64,000 bases of DNA from Hypericibacter sp049323455 (GTDB lineage: Bacteria; Pseudomonadota; Alphaproteobacteria; Dongiales; Dongiaceae), in assembly GCA_049323455.1 (NCBI GenBank), contig JBMONF010000013.1:1-64000 (forward strand). Reading direction: 5' to 3'. A program made the position numbers and the translations under genes. The number at the start of each line of letters is the position of its first letter. Position 1 is the stretch's first letter. Below, one piece after another: positions 17,701 through 25,267 of the stretch. Under the pieces are notes generated by a model. The model was not told the DNA's origin, did no database searches, and saw nothing but the letters and a program-made list of their open reading frames with translations.

Positions 17701-18948
17701 ATGCCCAAGAAGACAATGGCGCAGAATTCGTTATCGCGCCGCCGCGTTCTCAAGAGCATGGGGGCCGCCGGCGCCGTGCTCGCGGCGCCGGCGCTGATTC
17801 GTCGTGCTTCAGCAGCCGAACCCATTCGCGTTGGCGTGATCTCGCCGCTGACGGGCGCATGGACCGTTTATGGGAAGGCCCATATCGCGGGCTTTGAGCT
17901 GGCGGTGGACGAAATCAACAAGGCCGGGGGAGTCCTTGGTCGCCAGCTGGAGATAGTGGTAGGAGATTCGCAAACCGAGCCTCGCATCGTGGTCGAGCAG
18001 GCGAACCGCTTGATTCGCCAAGAGCGCGTCGATTTCCTCGCCGGCACTTTCTCTTCCGCCGAGCGCAATGCCGCAGGGCCGGTGGTGAAGAGCGCCAACA
18101 AGGTGCTCCTGTACCCGACATTTTACGAAGGCCAGGAAAAGGAATATTTCCCCGGCGTGTGCAATCCGAACATCTTCATGTTCGGCCCGGAACCGACCCA
18201 GCAGGTCTGGCCGCACATGGAGTACATGATGAAGACCTTCGGCAAGAAGTTCTTCATGATCGGATCGGACTATGCATGGCCGCGTGTGACCAACCAGGTC
18301 ACCAAGAAAAAGCTCGACGAGCTCGGCGGCCAGGTCGTCGGCGAAGTCTATATCCCCTTCAACACGCCCCAGTACGAGTCGGTCCTGCGCGACATCCGGA
18401 ACTCGGGTGCCAACATCATCTTTCACACCCTGACGGGCAGCGACACCGTGAATTTCCGCCAGCAGTTCGCTGCCGCCGGCATGAAGAGCGATTTTGTGCT
18501 GTGGACCGTCGACGACGAGGAGGTGGTCACATCCGGGCTCGGGCCGGAGGTGTCGTCGGGCGCCTACGTCAGCTTCGACTACTTCATGTCGATCAAGCAG
18601 CCGAACAACGCCGCCTTCCTCGAGCGGTTCAAGGCCAAGTTCGGACAGGACGCGCTGATGAACACGGTCGGCGTGGCGATGTACAACGCGGCGCACATGG
18701 CGGCCAAGGCGATCGAGAAGGCGGGCGAAGTCAGCACCGAGGCTTTGCGCAAGAACCTCAAGGACATGACCTTCGACCAGGCGCCCCAGGGCTCGGTCCG
18801 CATGCGCGCGCTGGACAACCAGATCGTCGTGCCGTCCTACCTGATGAAGGTCCGCGACGGGTGGACCAGCGTCAACGACATGTTCGAGGAAGTGCAGTCC
18901 TTCCCGTCGGTCGAACCGCTGGACGCCCGTTGCAATCTGCCCCTGTAA
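17701..18948 (+). CDS. ABC transporter substrate-binding protein, amide/urea (FmdD/UrtA) type
   Basis: A 415-residue periplasmic binding protein with a TAT signal (LSRRRVLKSMG, cleavage near ASAAEP). The mature part, starting IRVGVISPLTGAWTVYGK and containing YPTFYEGQEKEYFPGVCNPN, matches the Peripla_BP_5 group that binds urea, short-chain amides or branched-chain amino acids. GGGGAGGAA precedes the start. It heads a five-gene transport operon downstream of the amidase. Bound ligand is probably an amide; this is from family and context only. Confidence 0.88.
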   Translation: MPKKTMAQNSLSRRRVLKSMGAAGAVLAAPALIRRASAAEPIRVGVISPLTGAWTVYGKAHIAGFELAVDEINKAGGVLGRQLEIVVGDSQTEPRIVVEQANRLIRQERVDFLAGTFSSAERNAAGPVVKSANKVLLYPTFYEGQEKEYFPGVCNPNIFMFGPEPTQQVWPHMEYMMKTFGKKFFMIGSDYAWPRVTNQVTKKKLDELGGQVVGEVYIPFNTPQYESVLRDIRNSGANIIFHTLTGSDTVNFRQQFAAAGMKSDFVLWTVDDEEVVTSGLGPEVSSGAYVSFDYFMSIKQPNNAAFLERFKAKFGQDALMNTVGVAMYNAAHMAAKAIEKAGEVSTEALRKNLKDMTFDQAPQGSVRMRALDNQIVVPSYLMKVRDGWTSVNDMFEEVQSFPSVEPLDARCNLPL

Positions 18949-18983
18949 ACGGCGAACGAACCCGGTAACATTGTCCACGCCCT

Positions 18984-19019
18984 CGCGGCCCCGCTCGGCA
19001 CGTTGCCGACGGGGCCGCG
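18984..19019 (+). promoter_or_regulatory. Stem-loop between binding-protein and permease genes
   Basis: CGCGGCCCCG (18984-18993) pairs with CGGGGCCGCG (19010-19019), and an inner TCGGCA/TGCCGA stem closes the loop. It lies in the 107-base gap after the binding-protein stop and has no T-run. It probably adjusts subunit ratios, like the hairpin at 12291-12319. Confidence 0.5.
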
Positions 19020-19055
19020 CTTCATCGGGGAAAGGGACCGGGAGACGATCGAAGC

Positions 19056-19910
19056 ATGCACATGATCATCAGTGTGGCCGTCGACGCCACGCTCATCACG
19101 ATGGTCCTGGCGCTGGCCGCCTTCGGCCTGGCGATTATCTATGGCCTGGTCGGCGTGGTTAACATGGGGCACGGCGCCATGCTGACGCTGGGCGCCTATT
19201 TGACCTGGGCCGCAACGAGCGCGGGCGTGCCCTTCTTCCTGGCGGTGCCGCTCGCCGGCGTCGGCGTCGGTCTGATCGGCCTCCTTCTGGAGCACCTCGT
19301 GATCCGGCATTTCTACCAGAGCCCGTTCGATACGCTCCTTCTGACCTGGGCCTTCTTTCTGGTGACGACGGAGATCATCAAGATCGTGTTCGGAACGGAC
19401 TTTCGAAACGTCGCCAGTCCGTTCCCGGGGGCCATCGACATCGGCACCTTCAAGTTGCCCGCCTATCGGACCTTCGTCTCCATACTCTCGGGAGTGATCA
19501 TTGCGGCAACCGCAATCGTGTTCTTCCGCACGTCGATCGGAATCAAGATCCGCGCCTTGATCCAGAACCCCGAGGTCGCGAGCCTGCTGGGCCTCAACAT
19601 CGCCGCCACGTACAAGCTCGTCTTCGCGTTCGGCGCGTTCATGGCCGGGCTGGCGGGCGGGCTGATCGCGCCGATGCTGAGCATCGATCCCTATATCGGC
19701 AACATCTTCCTGGTCCGGTCGTTCTTCGTCGTCATTGTCGGGGGCATCGGCCAACTGTTGAGCGGCACCGTGGTCGGAAGCTTTCTCATCGGGGGCTCCG
19801 AGACGATCTTCGCGCTGTTCACCTCTCAGGTCGTGGCCCAGGCAGCCGTCTTCCTCGTGGCCATCGTGCTGCTGCGCTTCCGTCCGCAAGGAGTGATCCG
19901 GGGCCAATGA
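19056..19910 (+). CDS. ABC transporter permease, LivH/UrtB type
   Basis: A 284-residue membrane protein with about eight hydrophobic segments. YGLVGVVNMGHGAMLTLGAY near the N-terminus and IRALIQNPEVASLLGLN (the conserved loop facing the ATPase) are typical of branched-chain amino acid and urea permeases. It overlaps the next permease by four bases (ATGA), showing a coupled operon. Confidence 0.92.
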   Translation: MHMIISVAVDATLITMVLALAAFGLAIIYGLVGVVNMGHGAMLTLGAYLTWAATSAGVPFFLAVPLAGVGVGLIGLLLEHLVIRHFYQSPFDTLLLTWAFFLVTTEIIKIVFGTDFRNVASPFPGAIDIGTFKLPAYRTFVSILSGVIIAATAIVFFRTSIGIKIRALIQNPEVASLLGLNIAATYKLVFAFGAFMAGLAGGLIAPMLSIDPYIGNIFLVRSFFVVIVGGIGQLLSGTVVGSFLIGGSETIFALFTSQVVAQAAVFLVAIVLLRFRPQGVIRGQ

Positions 19911-20938
19911 GCCAGGTCAGCCTGTCTTTGAGACGACGCAGCGCCGGCGTGGATCGGCAGTTCTTCGGCGGCGAAACCACGGCGGCCGCGGTCTTGTTTG
20001 TTGTTCTTGCGGCGGTGCCGCCCATGCTGGGCGGCTATCCCACCTATATCCTGCCCCAATACATGCTCTTCGGCATGCTCGCGATGTCGCTGAGCCTGCT
20101 GTGGGGGTTCGCTGGCATCGTGAGTTTCGGGCAGGCCGCATTCTTTGCCATTGGCGCCTACGGCATGGGGCTGACGATGCAGCTCGACCTGGGCTTCAAC
20201 GCAGCCTATGCAGGTATCCTCATCGCCGTATTGGGGGCCGCTCTCCTGGCCGCGATCACCGGCTACTTCCTGTTCAGCGCCGGCGTCCGCGCAACCTATT
20301 TCGTGCTGGTGACGCTCGCGCTGTCGATCAGCGCCGAGCAGGTGGCCGTGAGCCAGTCCGAGATCACCGGCGGCTGGAACGGGCTCTATGTCGACCGGAT
20401 GACGCTCACCTTCGGCCCCTTGGGCACGATCGGCCTCTCCGACGACGCGCCGGTCTTCTACTTCATTCTGGTGCTCGTCGCTTGCACCTACCTGCTCCTG
20501 CGGCGCCTAACGACCAGCAAGCTCGGGAAGGTTCTCGTCGGCATCCGGGAAAACGAGGATCGGCTGACGGCCCTGGGCTATGACGTGGCCCTCTACAAGA
20601 CCCTGGCATTCGCCTTGTCCGGCGCCGCCGCGGGTCTCGCCGGCGCCCTCTACGCGACCCATGCGAGCTTCGTCTCGCCCTCTTTGGGCGGCGTCCTTTT
20701 TTCGACGCAAGTGGTGGTTTGGGTTGCGATCGGCGGGCGCGCGTCGCTGCTCGGCGCGCTGACAGGCGGCATTGTCGTCTCCTCGCTGACCAATTACCTG
20801 AGTGCGATCATCCCGGACTATTGGCAGCTCGCTCTCGGCTTCATCTTCATCGTCGTCATCGTGTTCTTCAAGCGCGGCTTGGCCGGCCTGACGGAATCGG
20901 CCTTCGAAAGCTTGACGCGCCGGAGGACCGCTCGATGA
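19907..20938 (+). CDS. ABC transporter permease, LivM/UrtC type
   Basis: A 343-residue membrane protein with about nine or ten spans. LSLLWGFAGIVSFGQAAFFA and VGIRENEDRLTALGYDV are the LivM-type conserved stretches. Its start lies within the stop of the LivH-type gene, and its own stop overlaps the ATPase start (ATGA). It forms the channel together with the upstream permease. Confidence 0.92.
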   Translation: MSQVSLSLRRRSAGVDRQFFGGETTAAAVLFVVLAAVPPMLGGYPTYILPQYMLFGMLAMSLSLLWGFAGIVSFGQAAFFAIGAYGMGLTMQLDLGFNAAYAGILIAVLGAALLAAITGYFLFSAGVRATYFVLVTLALSISAEQVAVSQSEITGGWNGLYVDRMTLTFGPLGTIGLSDDAPVFYFILVLVACTYLLLRRLTTSKLGKVLVGIRENEDRLTALGYDVALYKTLAFALSGAAAGLAGALYATHASFVSPSLGGVLFSTQVVVWVAIGGRASLLGALTGGIVVSSLTNYLSAIIPDYWQLALGFIFIVVIVFFKRGLAGLTESAFESLTRRRTAR

Positions 20939-21651
20939 CGGCTCTCCTGCGGACCGAAGGCCTGACCAAGCATTTCCGCGGCCTCGTCGCCAACGACCGG
21001 ATCGATTTCACCCTCCAGCCGGGCGAAGTCAGATCGATCATCGGCCCGAATGGCGCAGGAAAGACCACCTTCCTCAGCATGATCTCGGGGCACGCTCCAC
21101 CGACGTCGGGCCGGATCTGGTATCGGGATCGCGATATAACGGACCTGTCCGTCGTGAGCCGTGCGCGCATCGGCATCGGGCGAAAATTCCAGACGCCGAC
21201 GCTGTTTGAGGCCTTGAGCGCCTACGAGAATGTCGAGTTGGCCGTCCTGCGCACGGATTGCCCCCCGGGCGAGCGCGAGGCGCGCGTGGACAGCGTTCTG
21301 GGAACGGTGAGATTGACCGAGAACCGGCTTACGCCGGCTCAATTCCTGTCTCACGGCCAGCGGCAATGGCTCGAGATCGCCCTCCTCTTGGCAAGCAACG
21401 CCGAGCTCTTGCTGCTGGACGAACCCACCGCCGGCATGACCGTCGAGGAGACGGCGGCAACCGCCGAGCTGATCAATCGTTTGGCGCGCGAACGCAAGTT
21501 GTCGATCATCATCATCGAGCACGACATCAATTTCATTCGCGATCTCGCGGCGCGCGTCACGGTTCTGCATCTGGGGCGGGTTCTGACCGAAGGATCGTTC
21601 GACGAAGTCGCCGCAGACCAGCGCGTGCGCGAGGTTTATCTGGGCAGCTGA
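20935..21651 (+). CDS. ABC transporter ATP-binding protein, LivG/UrtD type
   Basis: A 238-residue ATPase with Walker A GPNGAGKTT, a SHGQRQWLEIALLLAS signature region (LSHGQ in place of LSGGQ, common in this subgroup), Walker B LLLDEPTAGM and the H-loop IIIEHDINFIRDLA. The start ATG overlaps the LivM stop. The last 412 bases are duplicated at 27418-27830. Confidence 0.92.
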   Translation: MTALLRTEGLTKHFRGLVANDRIDFTLQPGEVRSIIGPNGAGKTTFLSMISGHAPPTSGRIWYRDRDITDLSVVSRARIGIGRKFQTPTLFEALSAYENVELAVLRTDCPPGEREARVDSVLGTVRLTENRLTPAQFLSHGQRQWLEIALLLASNAELLLLDEPTAGMTVEETAATAELINRLARERKLSIIIIEHDINFIRDLAARVTVLHLGRVLTEGSFDEVAADQRVREVYLGS

Positions 21652-21654
21652 GCC

Positions 21655-22356
21655 ATGGTGTTGCAACTCGAGAGTGTTACGGCCGGCTATGGCGACATAA
21701 CCGTGCTGAGGGACGTGTCTCTTTCGGTGGAGAGCGGCCGTGTGCTCGGCGTCCTGGGCCGGAACGGCATGGGCAAGACGACGCTCATTCGCACGATTGC
21801 CGGACTGATCATTCCGTCCGCCGGCCGAATAGTGCTGAGTGGCGAGGACATATCGCACTCGCCGCCGCACCAACGCGCGGAGCGCGGCATTACCACCGTG
21901 GTCCAGGGTCGCGGCATCTTTCCAAGATTGACGGTGCGCGAAAATCTGGACATGGGGCGTATCGCCTCCCGCAAACCGAAGCGGAACCGCTTCGAGGAGG
22001 TCCTGACCTACTTTCCCCGATTGAAAGAACGGCTCAACCAGCCCGCGGGCACGATGAGCGGCGGCGAGCAGCAGATGTTGGCGATCGGCCGTGCCCTGAT
22101 GACGGACCCGAAGGTCATCCTGCTGGATGAGCCGTCGGACGGTATCATGCCAACTCTCGTGCATCAGATCGCCGTAACGCTTACCGAGATAAACAAGCGT
22201 GAAGGCATGACGATCGTCATCGTCGAGCAGAATTTGCCAATGATCTTTCACATGGCGCATTACTGCGTCATCATGGAGAAGGGCCGTCTCGTCGCACAGG
22301 GCCATCCCGACGAAGTGAGCCGCAGCGAGGCCATCCAGCAATATCTGGCACTTTAG
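21655..22356 (+). CDS. ABC transporter ATP-binding protein, LivF/UrtE type
   Basis: A 233-residue ATPase with Walker A GRNGMGKTT, signature MSGGEQQMLAIGRAL, Walker B ILLDEPSDGI and the H-loop IVEQNLPM. It starts three bases after the LivG stop and ends the transporter operon. The first 44 bases reappear at 27834-27877 in the second copy of this segment, where the rest of the gene is deleted. Confidence 0.92.
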   Translation: MVLQLESVTAGYGDITVLRDVSLSVESGRVLGVLGRNGMGKTTLIRTIAGLIIPSAGRIVLSGEDISHSPPHQRAERGITTVVQGRGIFPRLTVRENLDMGRIASRKPKRNRFEEVLTYFPRLKERLNQPAGTMSGGEQQMLAIGRALMTDPKVILLDEPSDGIMPTLVHQIAVTLTEINKREGMTIVIVEQNLPMIFHMAHYCVIMEKGRLVAQGHPDEVSRSEAIQQYLAL

Positions 22357-22521
22357 ATTCCGCGGGAAAATTCGTTGATGCTTGGCTGGAGATTTGGCCC
22401 GGGGCTGTAGATTCAGGATAGGTATCCGTGCGCCAGGAAATTTGAGCAAAGGCTGTACAGAGACGATAATTGACTGACAGTGCGCCTCGCTGTGCATGGA
22501 GAATGTGATCGGTAACTTTGA

Positions 22522-23110
22522 CTAAAAATCCTTCGCGAACCTGAGTGCATCGTAGATCGCCGCGTGGATGTTGCGTGACGACACCGCGTCGCCGATGCGG
22601 ATGAGGCGGTAGCTGCCGGCGGGGTTGCGCACCACCTCCTGCGGCCGGCCGGCGATGAGCGCCTTGTAGTCGACAGCACCCTCGTTGACGGAGCCCGGCT
22701 TCAGCGCCTCGTAGAGGTCGGCGTTGGGGAGCGTGCCGTGCTCGACCACCACCTGGTCCACGGCCCGCGTCTCGGTCCAGTCGCCATAGTCGCTGCCGAT
22801 CACGGCCTCGAGCCGGTTGCCCGCGCGCCGCACGGCCTTGAGGCGCCGCGCGATCGTGATCCTCACGCCATGCCGCTGGAAGCACTCGGCATAGGGCACA
22901 TGGTTGAGGCCGCCGACCTCGGGCGCGAAGAAGCGCTCCGGCGTCACGATCTCGAGCCGCGACCCGGCTTCCGCGATCAGCTCCGCCGCCTGCAGGCCCG
23001 GATGGGCACCGTTGTCGTCGAAGAGCAGCACCTCCCTCTCGGGCTTCGCGTCGCCCGAGAGGATGTCCCAGCTCGAGACGGTCAGCGCCGTGCCGGCGTC
23101 GAGCGCCGGC
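22522..23110 (-). pseudogene. C-terminal fragment of an Old Yellow Enzyme-type flavoprotein
   Basis: About 196 codons that match the last third (FAD/NAD domain end) of the 693-residue flavoprotein encoded at 27945-30026, from ALDAGTALTVSSWDILSGDA to the final RFAKDF. The first two thirds, including the FMN barrel and iron-sulfur ligands, are missing. The 5' break coincides with a transposase remnant, so this copy cannot be a working enzyme. The intact homologue differs at scattered positions, so the duplication is not very recent. Confidence 0.88.
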
Positions 23111-23228
23111 CCGTTCTGGCCGGCGGCGGCATGAACGGGGCCAGAATCGCCCATTCCTCATCGGTCAGATCGCGTCGGTAACGCAGCTGGTCGCGGTTAT
23201 GCTGCTCGCGGGCGGTCGAGGTCCACAT
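23090..23228 (-). mobile_element. IS5-family transposase N-terminal remnant
   Basis: The minus strand from the ATG at 23228 reads MWTSTAREQHNRDQLRYRRD, then LTDEEWAILAPFMPPPARTG. This is the typical N-terminus of IS5-family (IS427-group-like) transposases. The match stops near 23110, where the reading runs into flavoprotein sequence and soon hits a stop; about 40 transposase codons remain. The bases between 23229 and about 23318 are probably the rest of the IS end. It marks the breakpoint of the duplication. Confidence 0.8.
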
Positions 23229-23313
23229 GAGGTTCTCCAAACCGGCTTTGACAACCGTTTGGAATCACACCTGAACCCGGCCATCCACCCCAATCCGAGT
23301 CTCAAGACGGCCT

Positions 23314-23541
23314 CTAAGACGTGCCCGGCGGAATCGCGCCCTCCTTCTTGACCGCATCGATCAAGGCATCGAGCGGATCGTATTCGAGCCTGCCCCTGAA
23401 GTGCCCGACGATGAGGCATTTCGGGTGAAAGGCGCGCCGGAGCTTCGCTTCGTCGGCGCACATCATGCCGTCGAGGTAATCGGACGCGACGGCACACAAA
23501 GCCACGAACTCGCTGCCGATCTCATGGAACGCCAATGTCAT
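23314..23541 (-). pseudogene. NTF2-like / putative lumazine-binding domain protein, 3'-truncated
   Basis: A 75-residue reading frame, MTLAFHEIGSEFVALCAVAS followed by YLDGMMCADEAKLRRAFHPK and VGHFRGRLEYDPLDALID. It resembles the N-terminal half of nuclear transport factor 2-like proteins, which normally run to about 110-130 residues. It ends abruptly with AIPPGTS at the presumed IS boundary, so I read it as a gene cut by the insertion. GGAG precedes the ATG at 23541. Confidence 0.65.
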
Positions 23542-23619
23542 CGCTCCACGCTCCGTTTGGCTAAAGGAGAGGCGGACTTTGATCCCATTCTTGTATTTCC
23601 GCCCGGTCCAAGACCAGTG

Positions 23620-23654
23620 CCCCGGCGACCGCAGCCCAGCGCCGGGGTTTTCTT
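23620..23654 (+). terminator. Hairpin terminator without an upstream plus-strand gene
   Basis: CCCCGGCG (23620-23627) pairs with CGCCGGGG (23640-23647), followed directly by TTTTCTT. It is a good intrinsic terminator for plus-strand transcription, but the only upstream annotated sequence is on the minus strand. It may be left over from a lost gene or end a short RNA. Nothing else recognisable lies in the 352-base gap 23542-23893. Confidence 0.55.
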
Positions 23655-23893
23655 GTGAGGGGCCCGGGAAGGCGATAATGTTGCGGCAAGGGAAACTGCG
23701 AGGCGGTGACCCGGGGGAAGGGCACGATGGGCACGTTCCGTGTCCGGGCGGGGGCGAGCGGCAACGGCGCGATCTGGAGGTGCGGCGCAACGCCGGCATC
23801 CGGCTCCACGGGCCAGCGCCGTTCGCCTCTGCTTCGCCATCATGCAGCTATTGCCGTCATTCTTGAGCGCATCCTTGTATCGAGGAGGGTGTG

Positions 23894-25261
23894 ATGAACT
23901 TCCCGCATGCCTTTCCGCTTGTTGGCGCTGCGATCGTATGGTTAGGCCTCGTTTCTCCGGCGCTCTCGCAGGACGAGGCTTTGGACACGTCGCTGCCCGG
24001 CGTCACGGCGCGCCTCGCCTTTCTGACGTCCTCGCCGACCATCACGCGCCTCGGCGTCATATTCAGCAACGAGGGCGAGGGCGAAGCGAGCGCATCGCAG
24101 GCGATCGCGATCGGCAAGATCGAGATCATCGACGCAGCCGGAAACCGCAAGCTCTACGCGCTCAAGGATGCTAACGACCAGTTCCTTGGCGGGCCGATCT
24201 CCGACTGGAACGAAGGCGGCCGGTGGTTTGTCCGTCTGGCGCCACGGTCGGAAACCCTGTTGTGGGCGCTGTATGAGCCGATCGCACCGGGGACCAACGT
24301 CGACGTCCAGGTGCCGCTCGTCGGCTCATTCGATGGAGTCTCAGTCGCAGCGGCCGAAGAGGCGACGATCTCCGCAGTGACGGGCAGCATCCCGCCGATC
24401 ACCGCCACACTCAAATCCATCAAGCGTTCGCCGGGACAGTTGCGGGTGCGCCTCCTGCTTCAGAATCCGGGCAGCGATCCGGTAGATTCGCCCGGGCTGT
24501 CGTTTGCGGACGTCTATGCCCTCGACACGGTGGCGAAGCGGAAATATCCGCTGCTGCAGGGCGCCGACGGGCTATACGTAGCCAAGCCGCTATCCGACGA
24601 GAACGACGGCGGGCGGCTGTTCCTGTCCGACGTGCAGCCGGGCGGGCAGCTGCCCCTCAGCCTCGACTTCCAGGCCCCGCCCGACGAGGTCACGCAAGTC
24701 GACATCGTGCTGCCGCTGTTTCCGCCACTGGCAAACGCCGTCATAGAGGGCACGGGTGGAGCGGCGGCGGGCGGGGTCGCGGTCGCCGGCCGATCGGAAG
24801 AGTTGACGCGGGTAATGAAGGAGCTCGGCGCGCGCGAGACGCCGGAGACGATCACCGTGCCGCTGGCCGCGGACGTCCTATTCGATTTCGACAAGGCGAT
24901 CCTGAAGCCGGAGGCGATGAATGCGCTGGCAAACGTGCTAACGGTGATCGCCGCCTATCCGCAAGCGCAGCTTTCGATCGAAGGCCACACCGATTCCCGC
25001 GGCAAGGACGATTACAACCAGGCTCTTTCAGAGCGGCGCGCCCAGGCCGTCGCGGACTGGTTGTTGACGAACGGCGGGATCGATGCGATCCGGGTGCAGA
25101 TCAGCGGTCACGGCAGCCGAAACCCGGTCGCGTCGAACACCAAGCCCGACGGCTCGGACGATCCCGAGGGCCGCGCGAAAAACCGCCGGGTAGAGATCAT
25201 CATCCGCAAGAGCGGTCGACGACACGTCCGCAGTCGCCGGAAAGATCGCACGCCCCCATAG
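23894..25261 (+). CDS. OmpA-family outer-membrane / peptidoglycan-binding protein
   Basis: A 455-residue exported protein. A signal peptide (hydrophobic stretch ending at ALSQDE) is followed by about 290 residues of two immunoglobulin-like or DUF-type beta domains with paired motifs (LYALKDANDQFLGGPISDWN and YPLLQGADGLYVAKPLSDEN). A C-terminal OmpA domain follows (VLFDFDKAILKPEAMNAL, SIEGHTDSRGKDDYNQALSE, RAKNRRVEI), which binds peptidoglycan. ATG 23894 follows GAGGAGG; a GTG one codon earlier is possible. It is convergent with the next gene, six bases apart. Confidence 0.88.
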   Translation: MNFPHAFPLVGAAIVWLGLVSPALSQDEALDTSLPGVTARLAFLTSSPTITRLGVIFSNEGEGEASASQAIAIGKIEIIDAAGNRKLYALKDANDQFLGGPISDWNEGGRWFVRLAPRSETLLWALYEPIAPGTNVDVQVPLVGSFDGVSVAAAEEATISAVTGSIPPITATLKSIKRSPGQLRVRLLLQNPGSDPVDSPGLSFADVYALDTVAKRKYPLLQGADGLYVAKPLSDENDGGRLFLSDVQPGGQLPLSLDFQAPPDEVTQVDIVLPLFPPLANAVIEGTGGAAAGGVAVAGRSEELTRVMKELGARETPETITVPLAADVLFDFDKAILKPEAMNALANVLTVIAAYPQAQLSIEGHTDSRGKDDYNQALSERRAQAVADWLLTNGGIDAIRVQISGHGSRNPVASNTKPDGSDDPEGRAKNRRVEIIIRKSGRRHVRSRRKDRTPP

Positions 25262-25267
25262 GCGGCA

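Larger units (their letters stand above)
21239..23110. repeat. Direct repeat, left copy: livG end - livF - flavoprotein fragment
   Basis: This stretch matches 27418-28530 in the same orientation. By eye, 21430-21698 is nearly identical to 27608-27877, 22455-23110 is about 95% identical to 27878-28530, and 21239-21425 is clearly more diverged. Relative to this copy, the right copy lacks 21699-22454, i.e. nearly all of livF. The right edge here is the IS5-family remnant. Confidence 0.9.

Noticed and set aside
18984..19019. Rho-independent terminator between binding protein and permease
   Set aside because: The stem is strong but lacks a T-run and the downstream genes belong to the same transporter, so a processing/stabilising hairpin is more likely.
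22271..23161. 296-codon minus-strand frame spanning livF end, flavoprotein fragment and transposase remnant
   Set aside because: It is in a frame different from all three parent sequences and is a chance product of the junctions.
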